Translations under genes and position numbers: made by a program | DNA from: G963674685 sp964591275 | Lineage (GTDB): Bacteria > Lernaellota > Lernaellaia > JACKCT01 | Assembly: GCA_964591275.1 (NCBI GenBank) | Contig: CAZQAE010000007.1 | Coordinates: 1-64,000 of the forward strand | Length of the DNA stretch: 64,000 nt | Reading direction: 5' to 3' | The notes under the pieces: model-generated | Told to the model about the DNA's origin: nothing | The model's database searches: none | What the model saw: only the letters and a program-made list of their open reading frames with translations | Shown here: positions 26,120-35,585 of the stretch, in pieces | Layout of the letters: the number at the start of each line of letters is the position of its first letter | Numbering within the stretch: position 1 is the first letter of the stretch

Positions 26120-27505
26120 ATGAAACTCGTCATTGTCGGAGGAGGCGGTATTCGCACGCCGCTTTTTATTGAATCTTTGCTCAAACGCCAGGCCGATTCG
26201 GAAAATCTCATCACGCACGTCACCCTGCACGACCTGCAAGCGGAGCGCCTTGAAGTGATCGAAACCATGGCGCGGCATTTGATTGGCCAACTCGACTCAA
26301 CCTTGACCATTGAAACTACGACGGATCTCGACTACGCCCTTGTCGATGCGGATTTCGTGGTCACAACTCTGCGGGCCGGATTTGAAAAAGGGCGCATTTT
26401 GGATGAAAAAGTGGCGATCCAAAACGGGTGCATCGGACAGGAGACCGTTGGGGCCGGTGGATTCGCCATGGCCATGCGCAGCATTCCGGCAGTCCTCAAC
26501 GTGGCGAAGAAATTGGCCAAGGCATCCCCCAATGCCTGGATAATCAATTTCACCAATCCCTCCGGCATCATCACGCAGGCCCTGCACGACGCCGGTTTTT
26601 CGAAATCGATCGGCATTTGCGACAGCGCCGACACCATCGCCCGAAGCGCTTCGCAATTTTATAAGGTGCCGGAAAAGGAAGTCGATCTCAAAGTGTACGG
26701 ATTGAACCATTGCAGTTTCGCCGAGCGCGTCTTTTTCGGGCGACAGGACAAGACAAGCGATATTCTGGCCGACGACGGCTTTATGGATTCGGTCATGGCT
26801 CTGTATGACAAAGAAGAACTGCGTGCTTTCAATGCGCTCCCCAATGAGTATTTGTATTACTATTTTTACGCGAAGCAGGCCTTTGAAAAGATCGCGGCGG
26901 AAAAACAAACACGCGGCGAAATCGTGCTGGCGCTGCATAAACGCTTTTTTGAGGGCGCCCGGTCCGGCGGACGACTTCGCGGTGGCCAGGAATTGTTTGA
27001 CCTTCAGGCCAAACTGCTCAGTGAGCGTAAAGACAGCTATATGGAATATGCCTGGGAGGATACGGATCAGACAACGCGTTCCGAAGCGGCAAGGGGCGGC
27101 GGAGCGGAATCCGAAAGCGAAGGATATGCAGGCGTGGCATTATCCTTCATTCATGCCCTGCGAGCCGACAAACCTCGCCGACTGGTTATCAATTATCCCA
27201 ACGGCGGCGCGATAGACTTCTTTTCCCATCACGATGTCGCCGAATTGACCTTTGAAATTTCATCGTCTGAAATAAAACCCCTGCCTGTTTTCAACATGCC
27301 CCCTAAAATCGAAATGCTTCTCAAAGAGCTCAAACTCTACGAGAACCTCAGTTGCCAAGCCTGTCGGACCCTCTCCCGGCGTTCGGCGCTTCTGGCTCTG
27401 GAAGTCAATCCCCTCGTCGAAAGCCGGGAAATGGCTGCGGCGTTGCTCGACGACTACGCAAAAGCGCACGGCGGCACGATCAAAGACATTGCGGAAGGGG
27501 TGTGA
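26120..27505 (+). CDS. Glycoside hydrolase family 4 (6-phospho-beta-glucosidase-like)
   Basis: NAD+- and divalent-metal-dependent glycosidase of about 461 aa. The N-terminal Rossmann motif is VGGGGIRTP, FTNPSG lies near residue 145, and the metal ligands are likely the Cys in GICDSAD and the His in GLNHCSF. The GH4 mechanism oxidises C3 of the sugar and proceeds by elimination. The closest general type is 6-phospho-beta-glucosidase; alpha-specific members cannot be excluded. ATG 26120 has AGGAGA at proper spacing. A PfkB sugar kinase follows after 3 bp, so the two probably form a sugar-use operon. No PTS gene is present nearby, so the 6-phospho substrate would have to come from elsewhere. Confidence 0.88.
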   Translation: MKLVIVGGGGIRTPLFIESLLKRQADSENLITHVTLHDLQAERLEVIETMARHLIGQLDSTLTIETTTDLDYALVDADFVVTTLRAGFEKGRILDEKVAIQNGCIGQETVGAGGFAMAMRSIPAVLNVAKKLAKASPNAWIINFTNPSGIITQALHDAGFSKSIGICDSADTIARSASQFYKVPEKEVDLKVYGLNHCSFAERVFFGRQDKTSDILADDGFMDSVMALYDKEELRAFNALPNEYLYYYFYAKQAFEKIAAEKQTRGEIVLALHKRFFEGARSGGRLRGGQELFDLQAKLLSERKDSYMEYAWEDTDQTTRSEAARGGGAESESEGYAGVALSFIHALRADKPRRLVINYPNGGAIDFFSHHDVAELTFEISSSEIKPLPVFNMPPKIEMLLKELKLYENLSCQACRTLSRRSALLALEVNPLVESREMAAALLDDYAKAHGGTIKDIAEGV

Positions 27506-27508
27506 TCC

Positions 27509-28444
27509 GTGGACGTTTTCATGCCCTCGACGGGGCGGATATTTCTGGACCTCGTGTTCGCCGGCCTCGACCGAATCCCCGTACCCGGCGAGGAGCATTT
27601 TGCCCGACAGTTTGAAATGATGGCTGGCGGCATGTACAACGCGGCTCGCGCCCTTCATCGGCTTGGCGTGCACGTGGAGCTTGCCGCCGATCTGGGAAAC
27701 GACCTTCCCTCGAAAATCATCCGGGAACTTTGGGAAGTCGATGGCCTGCCCGATGCATTCCTGCGTTGGCACGACAAGCCCACCGTCGCCGTGACATGCT
27801 CCTTTAGCTTGGCCGACGACCGGGCTTTTTTGAGTTACATCGATGAAAAGCCTGTTCCCTTGGCCGATCCGGCGATTATTGACGAGCACGATGTGAAATG
27901 CGTTTTGCTTTCGGGAATTCCCGAAAATGACATTTTTATCCCTCTGCTCGAACGCGCAAAAGCCCGCGACATCCCCATTTACATGGACTCCCAATTCGAC
28001 CATCCCCCTATGACGCAATCCTGGATGCCGCGCCTGATTTCGTTGGTGGACACTCTGTTTTGCAATGAAGGGGAATCGAAAGCTTTGTCGGGAAAACAAG
28101 AGGTGGAAGACGCCGGAAGAGTATTGGGTGAAATGGGGCCAACGGTGGTCATCAAACTCGGAGGGAAAGGCGCTTTGCTCACTAAGAATGACTCGTCTTT
28201 TCGACTTCCGGCGCCGCCCCTTAATGTTGTGGACACCACCGGCGCCGGGGATTGCTTTGTCGCGGGCTTCTGCTACGCAAAGCTACACGGCTACGACGAC
28301 CGAAGCGCATTAGCCCATGCAATAACGTGCGGCTCATTGAGCTGCGGCGGCGTCGGCGGCGCAGCGGCGCCAAGCGAAGATGAACTCCTGGCCTCCATAA
28401 AAAACACTTCGGCTGATCTTTCGGTCACAATGGACAATCTCTGA
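27509..28444 (+). CDS. PfkB-family carbohydrate kinase
   Basis: A 311-aa ribokinase-fold sugar kinase. The N-terminal glycine-rich region is MAGGMYNAARALHRLG and the C-terminal signature is NVVDTTGAGDCFVAGF, where the Asp is the catalytic base and GAGD the anion hole. The start is GTG 27509, 3 bp after the GH4 stop, suggesting co-translation. The substrate is not recognisable from motifs; one possibility is phosphorylation of a sugar or sugar derivative used by, or released by, the GH4 enzyme. Confidence 0.88.
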   Translation: MDVFMPSTGRIFLDLVFAGLDRIPVPGEEHFARQFEMMAGGMYNAARALHRLGVHVELAADLGNDLPSKIIRELWEVDGLPDAFLRWHDKPTVAVTCSFSLADDRAFLSYIDEKPVPLADPAIIDEHDVKCVLLSGIPENDIFIPLLERAKARDIPIYMDSQFDHPPMTQSWMPRLISLVDTLFCNEGESKALSGKQEVEDAGRVLGEMGPTVVIKLGGKGALLTKNDSSFRLPAPPLNVVDTTGAGDCFVAGFCYAKLHGYDDRSALAHAITCGSLSCGGVGGAAAPSEDELLASIKNTSADLSVTMDNL

Positions 28445-28666
28445 TTTTTTACTTTAGCAAGTCTATTCGATCATCTCTATTTTCAAATTACCCGGCGTGT
28501 GTTGTCTGAGAAAAAAAAAGAAGGCCGTTATTTTCCCATTTCAAAACAGAAGTTGGCCTAATAAATTGTAGCTATCTCCTTTACGGAAAAACCGGACGAG
28601 GAAATAACAGGTTAAGGGCGGGTTTGGCGAGTTGGCGCAGCGTAAGCGAATAGTCGATGACGTTCT

Positions 28667-29584
28667 TTATTGAGGCAACTTTGGCATGTCGGAATGGTTC
28701 TTCAAGGTTTTGGGGAGATTAAGCAGCATGTCTTTCCGACGAATTGTGTTCATAGCTTCCATGATATTATTTTTGTCTGGTCCAAACCAGACTACCACAC
28801 GATCAAACAGCGATTCATAACAAACTTTCTGAAATTCGGAAGGGAATCGAGCAATAATTTCCTCATAGACTGAAATACTTGTTCCCAGGCGCAATCCCCG
28901 AATGTATCCATGATATAGTGCTGGCCAGTTGGCTTTGGGTATCTTCTCAACAATACTCTGAAATTTTTCTACTTTATCTCCATCGTTTTGGCCGACCCAC
29001 CAACCCAGTTCCTCAAAAATTTCGTCATGAAACCGTTTGGGATAGGAAAGGGCGTAAGGAATGGCATCCTCAGGCTTTTTCTGAAAAAGAAGCAACAGAC
29101 CAATACGAATCCCATTCACAATCGCGAATTGGGCCCTTTCCGGAACATCCTTCAGCATTGGGAGGATTTTTTCCGGATCGCCTTCGAGTTCCTCAACCAT
29201 CCACTGAATCGGACCGAAATACATTCCCTTGCGATATTGCGAAGGGATGCTTTGGTCAATGGCCCTGTAGCAACCCTGCAAATCCTGAAACGGCCAAGGG
29301 ATTCCATGAGCGGCGCCATTATAATAATGAGATCGGTAGACTTCAGGAATTACTTCAGAAAGATGAACCAAAGCATTCAGATCCATCCCCAGGCGTTCCC
29401 CAACCTCTATAGAGGCGCAAAGAATCATCTCCCATTTTTCGTCGCTCTCATTGGCCGCCGCCTTGGCCAAAAGTGTCTCCAGGTTCTGTCTTTCCTCGGT
29501 CCTTTTTGAACAACTCCCCATGGACGTCAAAATGAAAAAAATAATGAGGAAGAGGATGGTCCGTTTTACTGAGAGTAGAATCAT
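28667..29584 (-). CDS. Lipoprotein with helical repeats, unknown function
   Basis: The product (about 305 aa) starts with a lipoprotein signal, the lipobox ending LTSMGSC, so it should be anchored in the envelope. The mature part is helical with aromatic-rich segments (YRSHYYNGAAHGIPWPF, GMYFGPIQWMVEEL) that may be TPR/Sel1-like repeats; I do not recognise a family. ATG 29584 gives a normal signal peptide, although the frame extends to 29644. It is set off from neighbours by more than 130 bp on both sides. Confidence 0.65.
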   Translation of the reverse strand: MILLSVKRTILFLIIFFILTSMGSCSKRTEERQNLETLLAKAAANESDEKWEMILCASIEVGERLGMDLNALVHLSEVIPEVYRSHYYNGAAHGIPWPFQDLQGCYRAIDQSIPSQYRKGMYFGPIQWMVEELEGDPEKILPMLKDVPERAQFAIVNGIRIGLLLLFQKKPEDAIPYALSYPKRFHDEIFEELGWWVGQNDGDKVEKFQSIVEKIPKANWPALYHGYIRGLRLGTSISVYEEIIARFPSEFQKVCYESLFDRVVVWFGPDKNNIMEAMNTIRRKDMLLNLPKTLKNHSDMPKLPQ

Positions 29585-29720
29585 CGAATGGACAGCCCTG
29601 GTTTTGCTTGAAATAGCCAAATCCGATACCGCTGGGCGAAGCACAAGTTCAAAGACTTGGTCCTCGCCGCAAAGGCGTCAATGAGCAGAGCCATTTTGCG
29701 CCGCACCCTGGGCGCATTTA

Positions 29721-30623
29721 TCAGTCCACTTTTCGTGGGACATCGAGCTGCCTGATGGTGACGCGGTTGATCTGCCGCTCGTCGGAATCGAGGATTATTA
29801 TTTCATAACCGCCGAGTTCCAGCTTTTCGCCCTGATCGGGAATGCGTTCGATGCCATCGAAAATCCATCCGCCGATTGTGGTGAAATCGCCTTCCGGCGC
29901 ATCGCTATCAAAAATATCGAACAGGTCGTCGATATCCACGCCCGCTGCGGCTTCCACGCGGTCTTCATTTTGCACAATCTGCGGTTCGGACTGTTCAGGA
30001 TCGTATTCGTCTTCGATTTCACCGACGATTTCTTCAACGATATCCTCGATCGAAACAAGGCCGCTGGTTCCGCCGTATTCATCGACAACGACTGCGATTT
30101 GAACCTTCTTTGCTTGAAATTTCTTCAGGAGATCTCCGACCGGTTTGCTTTCGGGTACGAAATACGGTTCGCGCAGGATGTCATCCAGATTCACATCGCC
30201 ATTTTCATGTCCCCAATAACGCAACAGGTCCTTGGCGTACACAAAGCCGATGATGTGATCGACATTTTTCCTGTAAACCGGAATGCGGGAGTGCCCGGAA
30301 GAGAGAATCGTTTCGATGATTTTTGGAATTGACGTATCCTCGGAAACCGCATCAATGCCGATCCGGGGCACCATGACCTCATCGGCTTGCGTGGAAAGAA
30401 GATCAATCACACCAAGGAACATTTCTCCAGCGTCTTCATCGATCAGACCCTCATCCTGGACTTCGTCGAGAAACTCTCCGAGCCGCTCCTCGGCGACCTT
30501 CGCCTTATCCTTTTTCGACTTGGATCCGCCAAAAATGTTTTTGAATTTTTCCCACGTGGATTCTGATGGCAAAGTGGGCGCCCTCCTCAAAGACGCCGGA
30601 CCGCTCAAAAAGCGACCAAACAT
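29721..30623 (-). CDS. CorC/HlyC-type CBS-domain protein
   Basis: A 300-aa cytoplasmic protein. It has a CBS pair (about residues 75-200) with the usual VMVPRIGIDAV and VYRKNVDHIIGFVYAKDLL, and a C-terminal transporter-associated domain (about 215-295). The membrane DUF21 part found in larger relatives is missing, as in E. coli CorC, which is linked to Mg2+/Co2+ efflux. It lies next to ybeY, the order found in many Proteobacteria (phoH-ybeY-corC), here with a 7TM-HD protein inserted between phoH and ybeY. Confidence 0.87.
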   Translation of the reverse strand: MFGRFLSGPASLRRAPTLPSESTWEKFKNIFGGSKSKKDKAKVAEERLGEFLDEVQDEGLIDEDAGEMFLGVIDLLSTQADEVMVPRIGIDAVSEDTSIPKIIETILSSGHSRIPVYRKNVDHIIGFVYAKDLLRYWGHENGDVNLDDILREPYFVPESKPVGDLLKKFQAKKVQIAVVVDEYGGTSGLVSIEDIVEEIVGEIEDEYDPEQSEPQIVQNEDRVEAAAGVDIDDLFDIFDSDAPEGDFTTIGGWIFDGIERIPDQGEKLELGGYEIIILDSDERQINRVTIRQLDVPRKVD

Positions 30624-30678
30624 TCACCGATAGTCGATTTTATCCACTTTCGCGATAAATGCAATCTTGTATTCGTGT

Positions 30679-31146
30679 TTATGGGCAAAAAGCGATTTCG
30701 GAGTATTTCCGATATTGCTCTTTGACAAAGGTCTCCATATTTCGGGAGATGGTCGCTTCCACATCCACATGCTCATAACCCAGCAGATGAGCGATTCCGT
30801 GAATCAGGCAGAAAACGACCTCTTCCAGAGGATCCATTCCGGCCACTTCCGCAGAGCGCGCGCAGGTTTCCACCGAAACGACCACCTCGCCCATGAGCGG
30901 ATTATCAAAAGCCGGATAGTCCTGATCCACGCCGCGTTCATAGGAAAAGCTAAGAACATTTGTCGGTTTATCGCGTCCCATGAATTCCCGGTTGATGTTT
31001 TGAATAGTCTCATCGTCAACGAATACAACGGAAAGTTCCTTATCGCCGCAGTCGGTTTCTTCAAGGATTTTATTTATCATAGCTATGATGGATTTAATGG
31101 GGATGCTGATGAGGTTTTGATCGTTACGAATCAGGATATTCAACAA
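30679..31146 (-). CDS. ybeY: Endoribonuclease YbeY
   Basis: Zinc-dependent RNase of 155 aa involved in 16S rRNA 3' maturation and ribosome quality control. The zinc triad is in HGIAHLLGYEH, close to the family form HGxLHLxGYDH. The start overlaps the end of the upstream 7TM-HD gene by 23 bp, so they are coupled. Part of the phoH - 7TM-HD - ybeY - corC-like group. Confidence 0.93.
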   Translation of the reverse strand: MLNILIRNDQNLISIPIKSIIAMINKILEETDCGDKELSVVFVDDETIQNINREFMGRDKPTNVLSFSYERGVDQDYPAFDNPLMGEVVVSVETCARSAEVAGMDPLEEVVFCLIHGIAHLLGYEHVDVEATISRNMETFVKEQYRKYSEIAFCP

Positions 31147-33508
31147 TTTTCAATTCCTTCTTTGGCTCATTGGCATCGACGGCGTCGGGATATTCGATTC
31201 GGCTATGATAGATGCCGGTGATAACTTTTAAAAATGCTTTCGATATCTGGCGAAGATCGACTAGAGCGAGGTCGCATTCCGACAACTGGTCATCGAGATA
31301 CATTTCGCTCAAACATTCCCTGATGTGCTGCTCCAGGCGCAAAGGGGTCGGATTTGAAAGGTTGCGTGCACCGGTTTCAACGTGATCGGCCAACATGACC
31401 AGGGCCGCCTCCCTTGTTCGCGGCCTGGGCCCCGGATAGCGATATTCGCTTTCGGAAACCACAGATTTTTGTGGATCCTCCAGCTTCTTTGCCGCCTCGT
31501 AATACTTGCGGATCATGCTGGTCCCGTGATGTTCGCGGATAATGTGGATGATACGGTCGCCGAGGCGAAATCGCTTGGCCATCTCAACGCCCTCGCGAAC
31601 GTGAGCCATATAAATCAGGCTGGACATGGAGGGGTGAAGTTTTTGGCGCTGAATAGCTCCCGCGGGCTGGTTTTCGCTGAAATATTGGGGTTTGTTGAGT
31701 TTCCCGATGTCATGATAAAGGCCTGAAACTTTTGCCAGAAGCGAATTGGCATTGATGGCCTCGGCGCCAGCTTCGGCCAGATTACTGACCTGGGACGAAT
31801 GATTGTAGGTGCCCGGCGCCCTGACGATCATGTCTTTGAGCAAAGGGTGGTTGAGGCTGACAAGTTCCAGCAAAGTGATGTTGCTGCTGTAGCCGAAAAC
31901 AATTTCAATCAGGGGCAATAGAGCCAGCGTCACAAGTCCGCAGAAAATCCCCCCGAAGAATCCTCCCATGACATTGAAAAGAGTTTCTGAGGAAATTACG
32001 TTAGACCTGAACAAAGCCGTGATGCATAGGGCCATCGCCGCGTTCGCCAAACCCGCCATGAGGCCAGCCTTCATGATTTGATTCCTGCGGGAGACATGAC
32101 GCACGAAATGCGTAGCGACGAAGGAACCAACCAACACAAAAATGGCGAAACCTCCTTCCCAGCCGACAAGCAATCCTGCGAAAAAAGAAATGAGAATAAT
32201 GAAAACCATGGCGATTTCGGAATTGAGAAGGATGCGGACGAGCATGCCGCCGGCGGCCATCGGGAGGAGATATAGCCAAGCCGATTCGGGAATGAATCCA
32301 AAGGCTTCGGAAAATACGGTGGACAGGTAGAAGCCCAGCCGAATGATCATGGTCACGAAGATGATAAAGAAACACAGAAAGAAATAATCCCGGTTGTTGA
32401 GAACAAACTTCCTGATATTCAACTCAGCGAAATGAAAAACAGCGACCATCATCAGAAAACCAAGCGCCGCCATGGACAGGAAGGACAAAACATTATCCGT
32501 GCCGCTGGATTGCTCTGTAATCTGGTTGAGAATGGATAGCTTCTCTTTTGTAATAATTTCATCGACGGGAACGATAACCTGATTCTTGGCGTACTTGATC
32601 ATCGATGGCAATACAGCACTTTCGGCCTGATTCCGGCGCTTATCCGTCTCGGCGATATTGATAGAAGTATTGGGAGCAATGATTTCTACGGCAATTGCAC
32701 GTGCGATAGCGCCGATGCGCTTTTCCCCTTTGTCTGCGTCGATGTACTGTTCCGCCAGTGATTTCGCGAAGGCGGCCATATCTTTGACAATCTCTAAATC
32801 GCTTAGGACGATTTCATTTTTATCGGCTACGTCCCTGACGATAAAGGACTTGAAACCATCCGGCATGGCCTCCATGCGGGATTCGAGAGCGTTGACATCG
32901 GCGACGATCCTGACGTCGGCAGCCTCATCGATAATGCCTTCAACTTCGGCTTGCACTTTTTCGGAAAATCCAACGCGGGCGATGAAGGAAAAATCGGCCT
33001 TGGAAAGGCTGGAAAGACCCAGGGTCGCCACGAATGCCGCCTGAGCCTGCGCAATATCACTTTTCGAAACAAGGTTGACCTGGCCGATGCCTTCGGTCGA
33101 TCCCTGCATCTCCGACAATCCCAGGTACAATCGAAGTCGGTCAAAAGCATTGCCCGTCAGTTTTTTTTGCCTGCCCGACAAAGTGGAATCAATATCATAA
33201 ACCGGCAATGCCTCCCGCAGCGCACTGGCGCGCCTGGCCTCTGTGCTTCGAATGTCCTCCAGGACAACTGCGCGCCGTGCTTTTATCGCTCGTTCAACGT
33301 ATTCGCCTTCACGATATTGCTTGGCGAAAAGACTGATCTGCGGCGAGGCCAGCAGACCCATGAGCAGCGAAACCACCAGGGCAAGCGGCCACTTCAACTC
33401 CAGAAAGTGCTCGATTTTTTTATTGGCGAGCAGCTTCTTGAGATGGCCTGCAAAAAGCTGACCGATATCGGAGGTATCGCTTGTTTTTTTCTGATGTCGA
33501 CGTGTCAT
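31124..33508 (-). CDS. 7TMR-HDED / HD-domain phosphodiesterase (PgpH-like)
   Basis: Large membrane protein of 794 aa. TM1 is at about residues 40-60, followed by a periplasmic 7TMR-HDED domain (about 65-330), a block of about seven membrane segments (about 340-540) and a cytoplasmic HD domain with SGLYHDIGKLNKP and later HVREG and EHHGT. PgpH of Firmicutes has this architecture and degrades cyclic-di-AMP. The placement between phoH and ybeY is the standard one for this family. Start overlaps the phoH stop as ATGA. That it degrades c-di-AMP here is inferred from the family. Confidence 0.9.
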   Translation of the reverse strand: MTRRHQKKTSDTSDIGQLFAGHLKKLLANKKIEHFLELKWPLALVVSLLMGLLASPQISLFAKQYREGEYVERAIKARRAVVLEDIRSTEARRASALREALPVYDIDSTLSGRQKKLTGNAFDRLRLYLGLSEMQGSTEGIGQVNLVSKSDIAQAQAAFVATLGLSSLSKADFSFIARVGFSEKVQAEVEGIIDEAADVRIVADVNALESRMEAMPDGFKSFIVRDVADKNEIVLSDLEIVKDMAAFAKSLAEQYIDADKGEKRIGAIARAIAVEIIAPNTSINIAETDKRRNQAESAVLPSMIKYAKNQVIVPVDEIITKEKLSILNQITEQSSGTDNVLSFLSMAALGFLMMVAVFHFAELNIRKFVLNNRDYFFLCFFIIFVTMIIRLGFYLSTVFSEAFGFIPESAWLYLLPMAAGGMLVRILLNSEIAMVFIILISFFAGLLVGWEGGFAIFVLVGSFVATHFVRHVSRRNQIMKAGLMAGLANAAMALCITALFRSNVISSETLFNVMGGFFGGIFCGLVTLALLPLIEIVFGYSSNITLLELVSLNHPLLKDMIVRAPGTYNHSSQVSNLAEAGAEAINANSLLAKVSGLYHDIGKLNKPQYFSENQPAGAIQRQKLHPSMSSLIYMAHVREGVEMAKRFRLGDRIIHIIREHHGTSMIRKYYEAAKKLEDPQKSVVSESEYRYPGPRPRTREAALVMLADHVETGARNLSNPTPLRLEQHIRECLSEMYLDDQLSECDLALVDLRQISKAFLKVITGIYHSRIEYPDAVDANEPKKELKIVEYPDS

Positions 33509-34560
33509 TCACGTCTCCGGGACGTGGGCAATGGCGACGATTCCGCGCTTTGTTCGTACTCTTCATAAGCTCGGATGATATCCTGCACCAAAGGGTGCCT
33601 GACAACATCTTCCTTGTCAAAATAAACAAACTCGATGCCGGGCAGCGATCCGAGAATTTTCTGGATAATCACGAGTCCCGAAGGACTTTCTGGGCTCAGG
33701 TCGATCTGTGTGATATCGCCGGTGATCACCGCCTTGCTGTGAAATCCTAGCCGGGTCAAGAACATCTTCATCTGCTCCGGCGTGGAATTTTGCGCTTCGT
33801 CCAAAATCACAAAAGAATCGTTGAGGGTACGACCGCGCATGAATGCCAGAGGAGCCACCTCGATGACGCCGCTCTCGATAAGACGCTTCGCCTTTTCAAA
33901 GGACATCATATCGTACAAAGCGTCGTAGAGGGGCCGAAGGTAGGGATTCACTTTTTCCATAAGGTCGCCCGGAAGAAAGCCAAGCTTTTCTCCGGCTTCC
34001 ACGGCAGGCCTCGTTAAAACGATTCTTTCCACTTCTCCGTGCACCAAGGCTCCTACGGCCATGGCCATAGCCAGGTAGGTCTTTCCCGTCCCCGCCGGTC
34101 CTATGCCAAAAACGATGTCATGGTTGCGAATCGCGTCCACATAACGTTTTTGATTAACACTCTTGGGCGTGATTGCGCGGCGTTTTGCCGTGATCAAAAC
34201 CCGGTCCAGAAACACCTCTTTGAGGTTTTCCAATTTCCCGGAAGCCAGGATATGCGTGGCATGTTCGATGTCGCCCGCATTGACGATGAACCCTTCCGCC
34301 TGCAGGTTCTTCAGTTGGTCCATAAGATTTCGGACCATTTCAACATCGTAGTCCTGGCCGTCGATGAAAAGGCGTGTTCCTCTGGTTGAAAGCCGGACGC
34401 CCAAAATGCGTTCGATAACCCGAAGGTGTTCTTCGTTTTCACCGAAAAGAGGACGTGCGACTTCGATGGCTTCAAAGTCGATGAAGGGCACGCCGTTCGG
34501 ATGCCTGACTTTGCGGCCCGGTCTCTCGTGGTTATTGTCTATGGATTCCGATACTTTCAT
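33505..34560 (-). CDS. phoH: PhoH family ATPase
   Basis: Cytoplasmic P-loop ATPase of 351 aa with an N-terminal KH-like region and the PhoH core: Walker A GPAGTGKTYLA, Walker B FVILDEAQN and the conserved VITGDITQIDL. The family is linked to RNA metabolism alongside YbeY; the exact role is unsettled. It heads a tightly coupled run with the HD phosphodiesterase and ybeY. Confidence 0.92.
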   Translation of the reverse strand: MKVSESIDNNHERPGRKVRHPNGVPFIDFEAIEVARPLFGENEEHLRVIERILGVRLSTRGTRLFIDGQDYDVEMVRNLMDQLKNLQAEGFIVNAGDIEHATHILASGKLENLKEVFLDRVLITAKRRAITPKSVNQKRYVDAIRNHDIVFGIGPAGTGKTYLAMAMAVGALVHGEVERIVLTRPAVEAGEKLGFLPGDLMEKVNPYLRPLYDALYDMMSFEKAKRLIESGVIEVAPLAFMRGRTLNDSFVILDEAQNSTPEQMKMFLTRLGFHSKAVITGDITQIDLSPESPSGLVIIQKILGSLPGIEFVYFDKEDVVRHPLVQDIIRAYEEYEQSAESSPLPTSRRRE

Positions 34561-34656
34561 CTAAGGCCATTTGGACATTCGACAATGCGAAATAGTCCGC
34601 TATTAAACTCCGGGATAATAAAGCGTAATTATTAGTATTTAGTAGATAATCACGAA

Positions 34657-35574
34657 TCATTCGCAGCCGCAACAACCGCCGGTAATCTGGCCCTGGGGCC
34701 ATCCAGGTTCCGGCTCCGGGAGATCGGGAGCCATGCAACGACTTTTATCCTCGTCGCAAAATTCATCTTCTCGACAGGGATTTCCCGCGGAAACGCATGC
34801 CGCGGCGCTGCTGGAGCAAATTTCGGGACCGTTGCAATAGACGCCATCGTCCGAACATTCCGGAGCATCGCCGTCCTTACAGCTTTTGCTCAGTTCATCG
34901 CAGGTTTCGCGCCCGTTGCAAAACTCGTTGTCGTCGCAATGGGGCGGTGCGCCGTCCTCGCAACGACCGTTGGCATTGCAACTCTCGTTTCCGTTGCAAA
35001 ACAACGCATCGTCGCAATCCTCATCGCTGGTGCAGGGGATGACCTCATCCATGATGATGTTGTCAATAAACCAGTGATTGCCCAGAAAGCCGACTTTAAC
35101 CCAGGCGATCGCACCTTCAACACTCAAAAAATCGAGTTCCCCCGTATCGGTATTGACGTCGCCGCTGTCTGAATCAATTATATTCGCCAAGTCATCATAA
35201 GCTTCAAGAATCATCGGACCCGCTGACGAGTACCCCAGCGTGAAAGTCGCCTCGAACTCGAAGTTGAGCGTGATGCGGCCCGTATTTTGACTGGGTCCCA
35301 AATTGGCGAAAAAATTCCCTTCGGAATAAAAGGCGCCGTCGGGAAATGGGCCGTTGTATTTCGGTTCGTTGTTGCCGGGATTCAACGCTCGCCAATCGCC
35401 GTACAGCCAGTTGGAGCCGCCTGTCGGAGAAAACACGATCTGCGGAACGGGACTGACGATGACCTGTCCGTCCGTTCCATCCTCAAAGTCGATAGTTTGG
35501 GCGAAAGCGACAACAGGCAGCGCCGATGCGACGGTGCACACGAGCATTAAAAGAAGCGCATATTTGTATTTCAT
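34657..35574 (-). CDS. Secreted cysteine-rich protein with C-terminal CCGCE
   Basis: The product (about 305 aa) has a signal peptide (cleavage after VVAFA). Residues about 25-175 form a beta-rich domain (lectin/jelly-roll-like: IDFEDGTDGQVI, TGRITLNFEFEATF). Residues about 185-285 are cysteine-rich modules of the form DD-x-x-FCNG-x-E-x-C, repeated four times, ending CREDEFCDEDKSRC. A Pro/Glu-rich linker then leads to the extreme C-terminus GGCCGCE. The same module type and CCGC end appear in the protein ending at 43230. It lies 11 bp downstream of a YfaP-like gene and probably shares its transcript. Function unknown; surface display is likely. Confidence 0.78.
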   Translation of the reverse strand: MKYKYALLLMLVCTVASALPVVAFAQTIDFEDGTDGQVIVSPVPQIVFSPTGGSNWLYGDWRALNPGNNEPKYNGPFPDGAFYSEGNFFANLGPSQNTGRITLNFEFEATFTLGYSSAGPMILEAYDDLANIIDSDSGDVNTDTGELDFLSVEGAIAWVKVGFLGNHWFIDNIIMDEVIPCTSDEDCDDALFCNGNESCNANGRCEDGAPPHCDDNEFCNGRETCDELSKSCKDGDAPECSDDGVYCNGPEICSSSAAACVSAGNPCREDEFCDEDKSRCMAPDLPEPEPGWPQGQITGGCCGCE

Positions 35575-35585
35575 TGCATGTCTCA

